Of a stretch of DNA of 44,275 nt, positions 23,873 through 31,972 are shown piece after piece. Below the pieces are notes generated by a model. The model had not been told where the DNA came from. It did no database searches and saw only the letters and a program-made list of their open reading frames with translations. The stretch is from an uncultured Clostridia bacterium (GTDB lineage Bacteria; Bacillota; Clostridia; Oscillospirales; Ruminococcaceae). The stretch spans positions 1-44,275 of the forward strand of contig CALXGT010000060.1 in the NCBI GenBank assembly GCA_944387915.1, given 5' to 3'. Each line of letters opens with the position of its first letter. Positions within the stretch are counted from its first letter, which is position 1. A program made the translations under genes and the position numbers.

Positions 23873-24950
23873 ACACTTCATCTCCTTCCGACAAACCGCT
23901 CTCAATCTCGGTAAAAGCATCATTGGAAACTCCTACCGACACCGAGGTTTTGATCCGGGTTCCACCCTCTACCCGGTACACATAATATCCGCCGCTTTCC
24001 CGATAAACCGAATTGGTGGGGACCATCAACACATCCTCCGCCCGATTCTGAATCAGATAGACGCCGGCGTAATCTCCCGCCTTGATGGAAGAAGTATCTC
24101 CTTCAATTAAAAACTCGGTGGAAAGGGACGCGCCCGCCAGCACCTTGGAAAGATACTCGCTTTGGTCGAAAGGCGCTTCGGTCAGTATGTATCGATTCTT
24201 TCCGATGGTCGCCTCTATGCTCTCCACCTGCCGCAAATCCGTAATGGAAATATACGAGGTCGTCACGGTAAACTCTTCCTCGCTCACCAGTATCACCACC
24301 GTATCGCTTCCCGTCACCGAATCTCCCGCCCCTTTTTCGGTCGCATAAACCACTCTTCCGGAAAAAGGCGCGGTCAAATTCTCGTTTTCCTTTTGGGATG
24401 TTAAGGTGGAAATCTGATGATTCATCCGGTCCACCGCCAAAGCGTTTTGATCCTCTAACTGGCCGAGAGAAGCCTGCTGCCGCTCCACTTCCACTTCCGC
24501 TAAGGAAATAGAAAGGCTGTCGGCATTGGACTCTCGAAGCTTTTGCAACTGCAAACTCGCTTCTTCGATGGCCAGCTCCTGAATTTCCTCCGCCTGCTTT
24601 TGGCTCTCTTGCAAAACGGAAAGGGCATAGCGAAGATCCGAAATCTGGCTGTCAATGGCATCCTGATCCAAAGTGGCCAGAACCTGGCCTTCTGAAACAG
24701 TATCGCCCACTACGACCAAAACCTCTTTCAATACGCCGCCCCCCGTAAAAGATAAGGGCATGGACGCCGGGGAAACGGCTCCCTCGACAAAAGTAATCTC
24801 TTCCACGTTGCCCCGGGTAACCAAAGCGGTATCCAGCGCCACTCCTACCGGCGTCAGCAGCGCGGGCGCCGCTTCCTTTGTTTCCCCGCAGGACGCAAGA
24901 AGCAGACAAACCGCCATCACAAGGGGAAGGCATCTTTTTTTCTGACTCAT
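23859..24950 (-). CDS. HlyD/MacA-type adaptor lipoprotein (second of three)
   Basis: A 363-residue lipoprotein with lipobox LASC (C21), lipoyl half-motif GGVLKEVLVVVGDTVSEGQV, then a long coiled-coil stretch of about 100 residues (DLRYALSVLQESQKQAEEIQ and onward), second half LTAPFSGRVVYATEKGAGDS, and a C-terminal domain ending ESGLSEGDEVYVKG. Same architecture as its two neighbours but with clearly different sequence, so the three are diverged paralogues rather than recent copies. ATG 24950 follows AGGAGGAG. It overlaps the next adaptor gene by 14 bases. Confidence 0.88.
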   Translation of the reverse strand: MSQKKRCLPLVMAVCLLLASCGETKEAAPALLTPVGVALDTALVTRGNVEEITFVEGAVSPASMPLSFTGGGVLKEVLVVVGDTVSEGQVLATLDQDAIDSQISDLRYALSVLQESQKQAEEIQELAIEEASLQLQKLRESNADSLSISLAEVEVERQQASLGQLEDQNALAVDRMNHQISTLTSQKENENLTAPFSGRVVYATEKGAGDSVTGSDTVVILVSEEEFTVTTSYISITDLRQVESIEATIGKNRYILTEAPFDQSEYLSKVLAGASLSTEFLIEGDTSSIKAGDYAGVYLIQNRAEDVLMVPTNSVYRESGGYYVYRVEGGTRIKTSVSVGVSNDAFTEIESGLSEGDEVYVKG

Positions 24951-24958
24951 AGCTCCTC

Positions 24959-26020
24959 CTACTCCACGATCACTTCGTCGCCTTCTTCAAGGCCGCTTAC
25001 CACCTCAACGAGAACACCCGTATCCAAACCGGTCTCAATTTCGGTCAGATATTTAATTCCCTCTTCGTCCAACTGATACACCACCGGTTGATCTCCCGCC
25101 ATGCGCACCGCTTGTGAGGGGACGGTTAAAACATGCTCTCTGGAATCGAAAACGACGGTAACCTGGCCCACGTCCCCCTCTTCCAAATCCAACGCCGGAT
25201 CGATCAGCGAAAGGTAGGCCGTTTCATCCTGGTCGGATTCCATCGAAACGGCGGCATATTCCTGAGAACCGGCTTCCAATACCACCTCGGTCCCCACCGG
25301 GAAATATACGCTATCCTCCCCTTCTACTAAAAAAACCGAAGAGGAAAGATCGGAAAGAATGACAAAAATGTCCCCTTTGGTAGTCAAATCCCCTTCCTTC
25401 AAGGCGGTAATGGTGGAAACCGTCCCGTCGATACCGGCGTACACCAAACGGCTTTCCCTTTGCGCGTTGAGCTCATTCAAGGATAAGGAAGCGATATACT
25501 GATCGTTTTCGTAAATCTCCCGTTGCCGCTGGTAATTTTGCGTCAACACCGTCTTTTCCGATTCCAACGCCTGTTTGCTTTCCCCCTCGGCAGCTTGGAT
25601 TTTAAGATCGATCTCCTTAAGATCCAACGCGTAATTTTCCTCTAACGCCTGTAGGTTTAACTCCGCCTGACGAAGATCCTGGTTCGCGTTTTCAATATCG
25701 GAAAGCAAAGTTCCCATCTCCAACGACAATAAGAGGTCGCCCGCCTTGACGGTATCCCCTTTCTTAACGTAAAGCGTGTCAATGGCGACGCCTCCCAAAG
25801 GAAACCGTATCGTCTCGCTTCCGGTGGGGCGATAGGATGCTCGAACCCGTTTGCTGATCTCCAAATCGCCATAACTTACGGTCGCCATGGTATACCCTTG
25901 CTCCGTATCCGTACTCACCATAGGCGGCGCAGGCAATTCCTCCTCTTTCGGAAGAAGTGCGCAACCGGATGTAAAAAAGAAAACGGCGGTCAACGCCGCA
26001 CAGAAAACTTGTTTTTTCAT
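24959..26020 (-). CDS. HlyD/MacA-type adaptor lipoprotein (first of three)
   Basis: A 353-residue lipoprotein with lipobox TSGC (C20), first lipoyl half LGGVAIDTLYVKKGDTVKAG, coiled coil of about 85 residues rich in Glu, Lys and Gln, second half LVYAGIDGTVSTITALKEGD, and C-terminal VEVVSGLEEGDEVIVE. First gene of the operon, behind the promoter at 26068-26096. The start is ATG 26020 (6 bases after GAGG); GTG 26023 just before it is less well spaced. Functionally it should bridge the FtsX permease with substrate or with another adaptor on the outer face. Confidence 0.88.
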   Translation of the reverse strand: MKKQVFCAALTAVFFFTSGCALLPKEEELPAPPMVSTDTEQGYTMATVSYGDLEISKRVRASYRPTGSETIRFPLGGVAIDTLYVKKGDTVKAGDLLLSLEMGTLLSDIENANQDLRQAELNLQALEENYALDLKEIDLKIQAAEGESKQALESEKTVLTQNYQRQREIYENDQYIASLSLNELNAQRESRLVYAGIDGTVSTITALKEGDLTTKGDIFVILSDLSSSVFLVEGEDSVYFPVGTEVVLEAGSQEYAAVSMESDQDETAYLSLIDPALDLEEGDVGQVTVVFDSREHVLTVPSQAVRMAGDQPVVYQLDEEGIKYLTEIETGLDTGVLVEVVSGLEEGDEVIVE

Positions 26021-26067
26021 CACTCACCTCAAAAACTATCTAAAACTATAACTTAATATATGAAAAT

Positions 26068-26096
26068 ATTATATCATTTCACCTACAAAAATGCAA
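26068..26096 (-). promoter_or_regulatory. Promoter of the six-gene ABC export operon
   Basis: Minus strand: -35 TTGCAT (26096-26091), 17-base spacer, consensus -10 TATAAT (26073-26068). Confidence 0.75.
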
Positions 26097-26303
26097 TTTG
26101 ACAGACGCCAAAAATGCAGATGGAAAATCAGTCAAAAAAACGAAGTTATAGAAGAAATTTTTAATAGGTTGGTCATATCTTACTCTTTTGCGCCCGCTTT
26201 TTCGCAACCGATTTCTCCTCCCTTTTCTTTTTCTCCGAAGAGTTTAAAAGGAAACGCCGATTTGCAGCATTTTTCCTATTTGGGTTTATGTTTTTCCCCT
26301 AAA

Positions 26304-26333
26304 CAAAAAACGGCCTTGCTTACGCAAGACCGC
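26304..26333 (-). terminator. Terminator of the xpaC-telA-lemA-TPM operon
   Basis: Minus strand: 10-bp stem GCGGTCTTGC / GCAAGGCCGT (two G-U pairs), loop GTAA, then TTTTTT. Confidence 0.85.
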
Positions 26334-26353
26334 TTTCCTTTCCAAATGTACCG

Positions 26354-27310
26354 TTACCGACGTCTTCCGGCGCCGCCTCCGCGGGAAACGCCTCCGCCGC
26401 CACTTCTGCGACCGCCGGAAAATCCACCCCGACTGCCGCCAAAGGTTCTGCCGCTTCTGCGGCCGCTGCCGGAAGAACCGCTCCGACCACCGCCGAAAAT
26501 TCCCCATCCACCGGGATGTCTCCCACCGCTTCCGAATATACCGCCGCTTCTAGGCGGAGGAGGGGGTACCATAGGTCCGGGACGCCGCGGCGGATACCGC
26601 CGATACCGCGTGGTCCGATATCGAGGCGGCCGAGGTCCTCTCCTTCCGAACACGGAGATCAGCACCACAACCACAATAACGATAATCGCAATTCCAATTA
26701 GCTTAAAAAAATCGAAAAAAACGCCGAAGGAGAAATGCTTCTCCACCGTAATTTGATTGGGTTCGTCGCTTCCACCGATAATGGGGGAACCGCTGCTCGA
26801 ACTGTCTTCAAAAATTCCGTAATAGGAAGAAACTTCACTGTAAAGGGCGGAAAACACCTTTTGTACCCCGGCGTCATAATTCTCCGCCGCGAAATCCTCT
26901 TCCAAATAGTCGTAAAGGATCTGATCCAAATCACCGCTGCTGATTCGATCCTCAAGCCCCTTGCCCTGAAGCGCGTAATAATTCTCTTCCCCGATAGCCA
27001 AAAGGAGTAAGAGACCGTTGTTCTTTTCGGCGGATCCTATCCCCCAATCGTTAAACAGACTGTACGCATAATCGCCGATGTCGTTTCCATCTAAAAAATC
27101 TACCGTAACGACAACAATCTGCGCACCGGTCTTCTCGTACAGCACGTCATTTTGGGTTACAATCTCCGCCTCTGTCTCCTCGGAGAGAACATTGGCGTAA
27201 TCCGCTACGTAAAATAGCTCGGTAGGCTTTACTGTTTCCAAACCATAAGCCCATGCCGGAAACAAAAAAACAAGCCAGCAAGCAAAGATAACACTGATGA
27301 TTTTTTTCAA
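26354..27310 (-). CDS. TPM-domain (YgcG-type) membrane protein with Gly/Arg-rich tail
   Basis: A 318-residue exported protein. A signal peptide (ISVIFACWLVFLFPAWAYG) is followed by the TPM domain (about residues 30-160), with VADYANVLSEETEAEI, TGAQIVVVTVDFLDG and the conserved GSAEKNNGLLLLLAI. A membrane segment (LIGIAIIVIVVVVLISVF) lies near residue 205-222, and the final 95 residues are a low-complexity Gly/Arg/Ser/Pro tail, as usual for the YgcG family. Translation starts at TTG 27310, 6 bases after AGGAGG. It is the last gene of a module with a LemA-like protein, and LemA plus TPM proteins are often paired. Function in envelope maintenance is inferred. Confidence 0.88.
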   Translation of the reverse strand: MKKIISVIFACWLVFLFPAWAYGLETVKPTELFYVADYANVLSEETEAEIVTQNDVLYEKTGAQIVVVTVDFLDGNDIGDYAYSLFNDWGIGSAEKNNGLLLLLAIGEENYYALQGKGLEDRISSGDLDQILYDYLEEDFAAENYDAGVQKVFSALYSEVSSYYGIFEDSSSSGSPIIGGSDEPNQITVEKHFSFGVFFDFFKLIGIAIIVIVVVVLISVFGRRGPRPPRYRTTRYRRYPPRRPGPMVPPPPPRSGGIFGSGGRHPGGWGIFGGGRSGSSGSGRRSGRTFGGSRGGFSGGRRSGGGGVSRGGGAGRRR

Positions 27311-27323
27311 TGCAGCCTCCTGT

Positions 27324-27869
27324 CTATCGGAACGTGGCAAGGGGTTCTAAGCGGTACAGCTTTGCCATCAACCCGCCAAAGCCTGTCAGTTGATCGTTGT
27401 ATTCCTTGGCGACGTCGTTGTAACCGTCTAACCGCGCCGTCCGTTCTCTGGCAGCCGCTTCTGCAAGCTGGGACGAAATATAATCGCTGTCCTTGTCGCT
27501 TAACGCCTCTTCCTCTAACCGTCCGGCCAGAGTCTCCATATTTTGAACCACTTTATGATACCGTTCAATCTTCTGATTGATTCCTTCGGCGGAAAGGAAA
27601 GAAAGGATGCTCTCGTCCAAAGCGGAAACGCTTTCCTCTTCGGCAGACAGGTACCGTCCCGCCACCGTAAGCATGTTTTTCCCTTCATTCGCTATGGTGT
27701 TCAAATCCGACGACACGCAAAGCCCGTCGCCGTCCACACCGCTGTAAAAGACGGTTTCCGCCTCCCACTCGTAATGGCGAAGAGAACGATAGCTTCCAAA
27801 AAACACCCCGAACAACACCGAAATGGCAAGCACCACCGCTCCGGTCTTTCGTTGAGAAAAAACACCCAT
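27324..27869 (-). CDS. LemA-like membrane-anchored protein (divergent)
   Basis: A 181-residue protein with one N-terminal membrane segment (TGAVVLAISVLFGVFFGSY) and a helical extracytoplasmic domain. The C-terminal pattern RLDGYNDVAKEYNDQLTGFG, ending MAKLYRLEPLATF, resembles the closing helix of LemA proteins, and its position beside a TPM gene fits LemA, but the N-terminal half lacks the typical LemA motifs, so the assignment is tentative. The SD before ATG 27869 is weak and the start lies only 3 bases after the telA stop, suggesting coupled translation. Confidence 0.6.
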   Translation of the reverse strand: MGVFSQRKTGAVVLAISVLFGVFFGSYRSLRHYEWEAETVFYSGVDGDGLCVSSDLNTIANEGKNMLTVAGRYLSAEEESVSALDESILSFLSAEGINQKIERYHKVVQNMETLAGRLEEEALSDKDSDYISSQLAEAAARERTARLDGYNDVAKEYNDQLTGFGGLMAKLYRLEPLATFR

Positions 27870-27872
27870 GGA

Positions 27873-29051
27873 TTACTTCACCGTTTTCTTGTCCTGGTCG
27901 ATTTCCAAAAGCTTGGCGCGAAGCTCGCCCTCGATCCGTCCAAGTTCCACTTCCGCCGCCCGGCGTTTCTCCCGTCCCTCGTTTTGAATCTTGATAACTT
28001 CATCCAGCGTAGAGATGAGCGTTTGATTGGTATGCTTTAAGGTCTCGATATCGACGACGCCCCGCTCCGATTCCTTGGCCACCTCTACCGTGCCCATCTT
28101 GAGCATATCGGCGTTTTTCTTTAACAGCTCGTTGGTCATATTGGTGACCTCCCGCTGCGCCTGCATCGCCTGCTGGGAGTGGGCAATCCCCAAAGCAATG
28201 GTCATCTGGCTCTTCCAAAGGGGAATGGTATTCACAATGGTGGAATGGATCTTTTCCACCATCAGGGTATCGCTGTTTTGCAAAAGCCGGATCTGAGGCC
28301 CCATCTGGATGGACACCATACGGGTCAGCTCCAGATCGTGGAGCTTCTTTTCAAACCGGTCCGCCAAAGCCGCCAGATCGTTAGCGTACTGGGCGTCCTC
28401 CGCCGTATTGGTTTCTTTGGCCTTCGCCACCGCCTCGGCAAGCTCGGTGCTCCTAAATTTCTCGAGGCATTTCTTTCCGGCGATGATGTACATGGTGAGC
28501 TCTTTGAAATAATTCAAATTCAGCTCGTACATTTTGTCCAGCATCGCCACATCCTTGAGAAGCTGAATCTGATGATCCTCCAAGGTATTGGTGATTTTGT
28601 CAATATTGACTTCCGCCTTTTCGTACTTGGTTTTCAATACGGAAAGCTTGTTGGCGCTTCGTTTGAAAAAGCCAAAGATGCCTTTGTCATTTTCATCGAT
28701 CTCAAAGCCCTCGAGCTCAGTGATCAGGTCGGTAATCATATTTCCTACTTCGCCCAGATCTTTGGTGCGCACACTGGCAAGGGCGCCGTCGGAAAAATCG
28801 GCGATCTTTTTTTGCGCGCCGGCGCCGTATTGCAGCACGATACTGCTGTTTTTAATATCGATCTTTTCCGAAAAGTCCGCCACCATCTTCCGCTCTTCTT
28901 CGGTGAGACTGGATTCATCCAAAACCACCGGCTCCGCGGCCTGAGACGAAACCGAAGAGGGCGCGGGAGCGGCAGCAGCCTCCGCAACCGCAGCAGCCGC
29001 CGAAGACGTCGCTTCATTATCCAAAGTTAACGTAATTCCATTTTCAGCCAT
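27873..29051 (-). CDS. TelA/KlaA family toxic anion resistance protein
   Basis: A 392-residue mostly alpha-helical cytoplasmic protein of the TelA family, named for tellurite resistance but widely distributed and linked to envelope-stress tolerance. An Ala/Pro-rich N-terminal stretch (residues 14-40) leads into the family core with SIVLQYGAGAQKKIADFSD, FFKRSANKLSVLKTKYEKAE, LNLNYFKELTMYIIAGKKCL and IPLWKSQMTIALGIAHSQQA. ATG 29051 has GGAGG 7 bases upstream. It sits after xpaC, a pairing seen in many Firmicutes, so the two products probably cooperate. Confidence 0.93.
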   Translation of the reverse strand: MAENGITLTLDNEATSSAAAAVAEAAAAPAPSSVSSQAAEPVVLDESSLTEEERKMVADFSEKIDIKNSSIVLQYGAGAQKKIADFSDGALASVRTKDLGEVGNMITDLITELEGFEIDENDKGIFGFFKRSANKLSVLKTKYEKAEVNIDKITNTLEDHQIQLLKDVAMLDKMYELNLNYFKELTMYIIAGKKCLEKFRSTELAEAVAKAKETNTAEDAQYANDLAALADRFEKKLHDLELTRMVSIQMGPQIRLLQNSDTLMVEKIHSTIVNTIPLWKSQMTIALGIAHSQQAMQAQREVTNMTNELLKKNADMLKMGTVEVAKESERGVVDIETLKHTNQTLISTLDEVIKIQNEGREKRRAAEVELGRIEGELRAKLLEIDQDKKTVK

Positions 29052-29069
29052 AGGTACTCCTCCTAAAAA

Positions 29070-29759
29070 TTAGTGCGGATCCAGCGAGGCTGCATCCGAA
29101 AAAGGCTCAGTTTCCCAAAGCCCTTCCTGCTTAAGCAGGTTTTCAAAGACGGTGATATCCGTCGAAATGTCCATAACGTCATCCTGAAACAAAAGGTCTA
29201 ACTGCCTTTCAAACGCCTTCTCCACCATATCCATCGCACCGAGAATTTTTTCCTTCACCGCGTCGATGTTTTCACCGGAAACATTCTGGCTTTCGGCTTT
29301 TTCGTAAGAAGAAAGCAGTTTGACGGTCATGGGCAAATAATAATTCATAAACCGGCGCACCGGAAACAGCCGCTCCTCTTTTTCAGACAGATGATCGAAG
29401 ATACGATTCCCCACTTCCACCAGCCGATCAACCGTTTGGTTCAAAGCCGGATTCGCGATTCTTCCGTTAATTTCCAAAATTCGGGAAAGTTCCTTCCGTC
29501 CCGAAAGGACCAGCGCTTCCCGTTCATCCTTGGGCACAATCTCTATCTTCTCATACCGAGTTGTCCCCGGGAAAAACTTTCTGCCGATCCCGTAGGCGAT
29601 CGCGGATACCGCGGCCACCCCAATCAAAGGAAACAGCCTATGCATCGGCAAAACGAAAGCCGAAAGAACCCAAACCGCCGCCGCAAAATAGAAGGGAACC
29701 GCCGATGGCGTCGTTACCGTCCGATAGCCTTCCGGCGCTTGTTTTTCTTTTTTATCCAT
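29070..29759 (-). CDS. XpaC-like protein (5-bromo-4-chloroindolyl phosphate hydrolysis family)
   Basis: A 229-residue membrane protein. Two N-terminal hydrophobic segments (VPFYFAAAVWVLSAFVLP and LFPLIGVAAVSAIAYGIG) are followed by a helical domain with the family features LEINGRIANPALNQTVDRLV and RFMNYYLPMTVKLLSSYEKA. The family name comes from an old phosphatase phenotype; a direct enzymatic role is doubtful, and no catalytic motif is visible. ATG 29759 lies 7 bases after AGGAGG. First gene of the xpaC-telA-lemA-TPM operon. Confidence 0.9.
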   Translation of the reverse strand: MDKKEKQAPEGYRTVTTPSAVPFYFAAAVWVLSAFVLPMHRLFPLIGVAAVSAIAYGIGRKFFPGTTRYEKIEIVPKDEREALVLSGRKELSRILEINGRIANPALNQTVDRLVEVGNRIFDHLSEKEERLFPVRRFMNYYLPMTVKLLSSYEKAESQNVSGENIDAVKEKILGAMDMVEKAFERQLDLLFQDDVMDISTDITVFENLLKQEGLWETEPFSDAASLDPH

Positions 29760-29784
29760 ACAATTCCTCCTACCACACCCCTTT

Positions 29785-29813
29785 ATTATAGGAAACATTT
29801 TTTACAGTGTCAA
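29785..29813 (-). promoter_or_regulatory. Consensus sigma-A promoter of the xpaC operon
   Basis: Minus strand: -35 TTGACA (29813-29808), 17-base spacer, -10 TATAAT (29790-29785); both hexamers are perfect, so basal transcription should be strong unless repressed. Confidence 0.9.
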
Positions 29814-29845
29814 GAAAAAAGCGCCCCCACTTTTTGTAGAAAAAA

Positions 29846-29891
29846 CGAAAAAGCTGCCCCTTTTTCGCAACACTTTCGAAAAAAGGGGCAG
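29846..29891 (-). terminator. Terminator of asnS
   Basis: Minus strand: stem CTGCCCCTTTTTTCG / CGAAAAAGGGGCAG with a loop of about 9 bases, then CTTTTTCGTTTTTTC, starting 7 bases after the asnS stop. Confidence 0.85.
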
Positions 29892-29897
29892 ACGCCG

Positions 29898-31292
29898 TTA
29901 AAATTCCGCTGAACCCGTTGTTCTCGGGAAAGGAAGAACGTCCCGAATATTGGAAATTCCCGTCATATACATGACCAAACGCTCAAAGCCAAGGCCAAAG
30001 CCGCAGTGCTTAGCGCCGCCAAACTTCCGAAGATCCAGATACCAGGAGTAATCCTTCTCGTTGAGGTGGAAATGCTTTAAGCTATCCAAAAGCACATCCA
30101 TGCGCTCTTCTCTCTGGCTTCCGCCGACGATTTCGCCGACTCCGGGCACCAAAAGGTCCATAGCCGCCACCGTCTTCTGGTCGTCGTTTAGCCGCATGTA
30201 GAACGCCTTGATCTCTCTGGGATAATCGATGACAAACACCGGCTTTTTGAAAATCTTTTCGGTGAGGTATCTCTCATGCTCGGTCTGCAAATCACAACCC
30301 CAGTAAACCGGATATTGAAAGTCCTTTTGGTGAGGCTCCAAAAGGGAGATGGCTTCGGTATAAGTTACTCTGCCGAAATCCGCGTCTACCAAATCGTTAA
30401 GCCGTTGAAGAAGCCCTTTATCAATAAACTGGTTGAAAAACGCCATATCGTCGGGACAGGTTTTCAGCACATAGCGGATGACGTATTTGATCATCTGCTC
30501 CACCACTTCCATATCGTCCTGAAGATCGGCGAAAGCCATCTCCGGCTCGATCATCCAAAATTCCGCCGCATGTCTCGGGGTATTGGATTTCTCCGCCCGG
30601 AAGGTGGGGCCAAAGGTATATACCTTTCCGAAAGCCAGCGCCATACATTCCGCGTTGAGCTGGCCGGACACGGTAAGGTTCGTACTTTTTCCGAAAAAGT
30701 CTTCGGAAAAATCGATTTTCCCGTCTTGCGTTTTGGGAAGGTTTTCTAAATCCAGCGTGGTGACCCGAAACATTTCTCCGGCGCCCTCACAATCGCTTCC
30801 GGTGATGAGGGGGGTATGGACATACACAAAGCCGTTCTCCTGGAAAAAGCTGTGGAGCGCGTACGCGATGGCGGAACGAACCCGAAAGACCGCCGAAAAG
30901 GTATTGGTTCTCGGGCGAAGATGGGCAATCGTCCGTAAAAATTCCATGCTGTGGCGCTTTTTTTGAAGGGGATAGTCCGCGGTAGACGCCCCTTCCAACA
31001 CAATGGAAGCCGCATGGATCTCGTAAGGCTGCTTTGCTTCCGGCGTCAACACCACTTCTCCTGTCACCACGATAGCGGATCCTACGTTATACTTCGCCAC
31101 TTCCTTAAAGTTATCGATTTTCCCTTCTTCGAAAACTACCTGAAGCCCCTTAAAACAGCTTCCATCGTTCAATTCAATAAATCCAAGCGCCTTGCTGTCT
31201 CTCAAAGTACGAACCCACCCGCAAACGGTCACCGTCTTCCCGGAAAAATCCGAATAGTCCTGATTCAGCTTGGCAATTTCCATCCGTTTCAT
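29898..31292 (-). CDS. asnS: Asparaginyl-tRNA synthetase
   Basis: Class IIb aminoacyl-tRNA synthetase charging tRNA-Asn. The 464-residue product has an N-terminal OB-fold anticodon-binding domain ([20 protein letters not shown] near 21-40) and a class II catalytic core: motif 2 region [20 protein letters not shown] and motif 3 [20 protein letters not shown] close to the C-terminus, ending in [15 protein letters not shown]. The SNTPRH sequence fits AsnRS rather than AspRS. ATG 31292 has GAGGAG 8 bases upstream; GTG 31295 is an alternative. Monocistronic, with its own promoter (31348-31376) and terminator. Confidence 0.97.
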   Translation of the reverse strand: MKRMEIAKLNQDYSDFSGKTVTVCGWVRTLRDSKALGFIELNDGSCFKGLQVVFEEGKIDNFKEVAKYNVGSAIVVTGEVVLTPEAKQPYEIHAASIVLEGASTADYPLQKKRHSMEFLRTIAHLRPRTNTFSAVFRVRSAIAYALHSFFQENGFVYVHTPLITGSDCEGAGEMFRVTTLDLENLPKTQDGKIDFSEDFFGKSTNLTVSGQLNAECMALAFGKVYTFGPTFRAEKSNTPRHAAEFWMIEPEMAFADLQDDMEVVEQMIKYVIRYVLKTCPDDMAFFNQFIDKGLLQRLNDLVDADFGRVTYTEAISLLEPHQKDFQYPVYWGCDLQTEHERYLTEKIFKKPVFVIDYPREIKAFYMRLNDDQKTVAAMDLLVPGVGEIVGGSQREERMDVLLDSLKHFHLNEKDYSWYLDLRKFGGAKHCGFGLGFERLVMYMTGISNIRDVLPFPRTTGSAEF

Positions 31293-31347
31293 CACACAAT
31301 CTCCTCGTTTTTAGTAAAATATAACCGGTTCAAAATTTCTGTTACCT

Positions 31348-31376
31348 ATTGTACCCAAAAAACAAGCCCCCGTCAA
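31348..31376 (-). promoter_or_regulatory. Promoter of asnS
   Basis: Minus strand: -35 TTGACG (31376-31371), 17-base spacer, -10 TACAAT (31353-31348); leader of about 50 bases with no T-box visible. Confidence 0.75.
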
Positions 31377-31425
31377 TCCAAAAAAGCGGTTTTACGGAAA
31401 GTTTGAAAAAAAATAAAAAAAACTA

Positions 31426-31454
31426 TGGACAAATTAAGAAGAATCATGTATAAT
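31426..31454 (+). promoter_or_regulatory. Promoter of the OadG/OadB genes
   Basis: -35 TGGACA (31426-31431), 17-base spacer, -10 TATAAT (31449-31454). The leader is about 95 bases; no known riboswitch recognised. Confidence 0.8.
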
Positions 31455-31556
31455 CAGGTACAGATTCTTAAGATGGGGGAGTTTGGTGTTCCTTTCTCCT
31501 ACTCGTCCGTCTTAGTCTTTTTTCACCATCATTCTACAGAAAAGAGGTTTGTGTTT

Positions 31557-31943
31557 ATGGATTGGTCAACTGCCTGGGCGGTGGTTATCACCGGTATGGT
31601 TGTGGTTTTCGTCGCGCTGATTGTGCTGGTGGCGGTCGTCAGCCTGTTTGGCGCTATCACTTCCCGCATCACCGGAAAAAAACCGCCGAAGGAAGAAAAG
31701 AAAGCGGCTCCTGCTGCCCCGAAAGCGGCTCCCGCTGCGAAATCCAACGCGGTTAACGCTTCGACGGACGACGAGGACGTCGCGGCAATTATGGGCGCCA
31801 TCAGCTTGATTTTCGCTGAAGAGGGCAATCAAAACGGCTTTACTTTAAAGAGCGTTTCCTTAAAAAGAAACCGCCGTCGCCTCCCGCTTCCCGTTTGGGC
31901 TGCGTCCGGCGTTCGGGAAAATGTAACCGCCGGCCTGTTTTGA
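31557..31943 (+). CDS. OadG-like small subunit of a Na+-pumping decarboxylase
   Basis: A 128-residue protein with one N-terminal membrane segment (AWAVVITGMVVVFVALIVLV) followed by an Ala/Pro/Lys linker (KKPPKEEKKAAPAAPKAAPA) and a short cytoplasmic domain (DDEDVAAIMGAISLIFAEEG...LKSVSLKRNRRRLP). This is the pattern of OadG/GcdD/MmdD, the subunit that helps assemble membrane decarboxylases. There is no lipoyl/biotin attachment motif (M-K-M) in it. The start is ATG 31557 (AGAGG 9 bases upstream); the 44-residue longer reading would lie in the leader. The beta subunit gene follows after 29 bases. Confidence 0.82.
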   Translation: MDWSTAWAVVITGMVVVFVALIVLVAVVSLFGAITSRITGKKPPKEEKKAAPAAPKAAPAAKSNAVNASTDDEDVAAIMGAISLIFAEEGNQNGFTLKSVSLKRNRRRLPLPVWAASGVRENVTAGLF

Positions 31944-31972
31944 GCAACTTTTAAGGAAAGGAACCGAAAATC

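Larger units (their letters stand above)
26021..26353. other. Intergenic region between the ABC operon and the TPM gene
   Basis: A 333-base gene-free stretch. It contains the promoter and about 45-base leader of the ABC export operon (26021-26096) and the terminator of the upstream membrane module (26304-26333). The remaining 200 bases, with pyrimidine-rich runs such as 26205-26240, show no convincing gene or structure; an open reading frame across it is the antisense shadow of the TPM gene. Confidence 0.7.

Noticed and set aside
26098-26103. Plus-strand TTGACA as a possible promoter
   Set aside because: No -10 hexamer at 16-19 bases and no gene downstream on that strand.
26091-26756. 221-residue Pro/Arg-rich frame antisense to the TPM gene tail
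   Set aside because: Its composition is the complement of the Gly/Arg-rich tail of the TPM protein and it spans a terminator.
28179-29030. 283-residue open frame antisense to telA
   Set aside because: Shadow of the TelA coding sequence; no family features.
31425-31556. 44-residue N-terminal extension of the OadG-like protein
   Set aside because: The extension overlaps the -35 and -10 boxes, so it lies upstream of the transcription start; the SD precedes ATG 31557.
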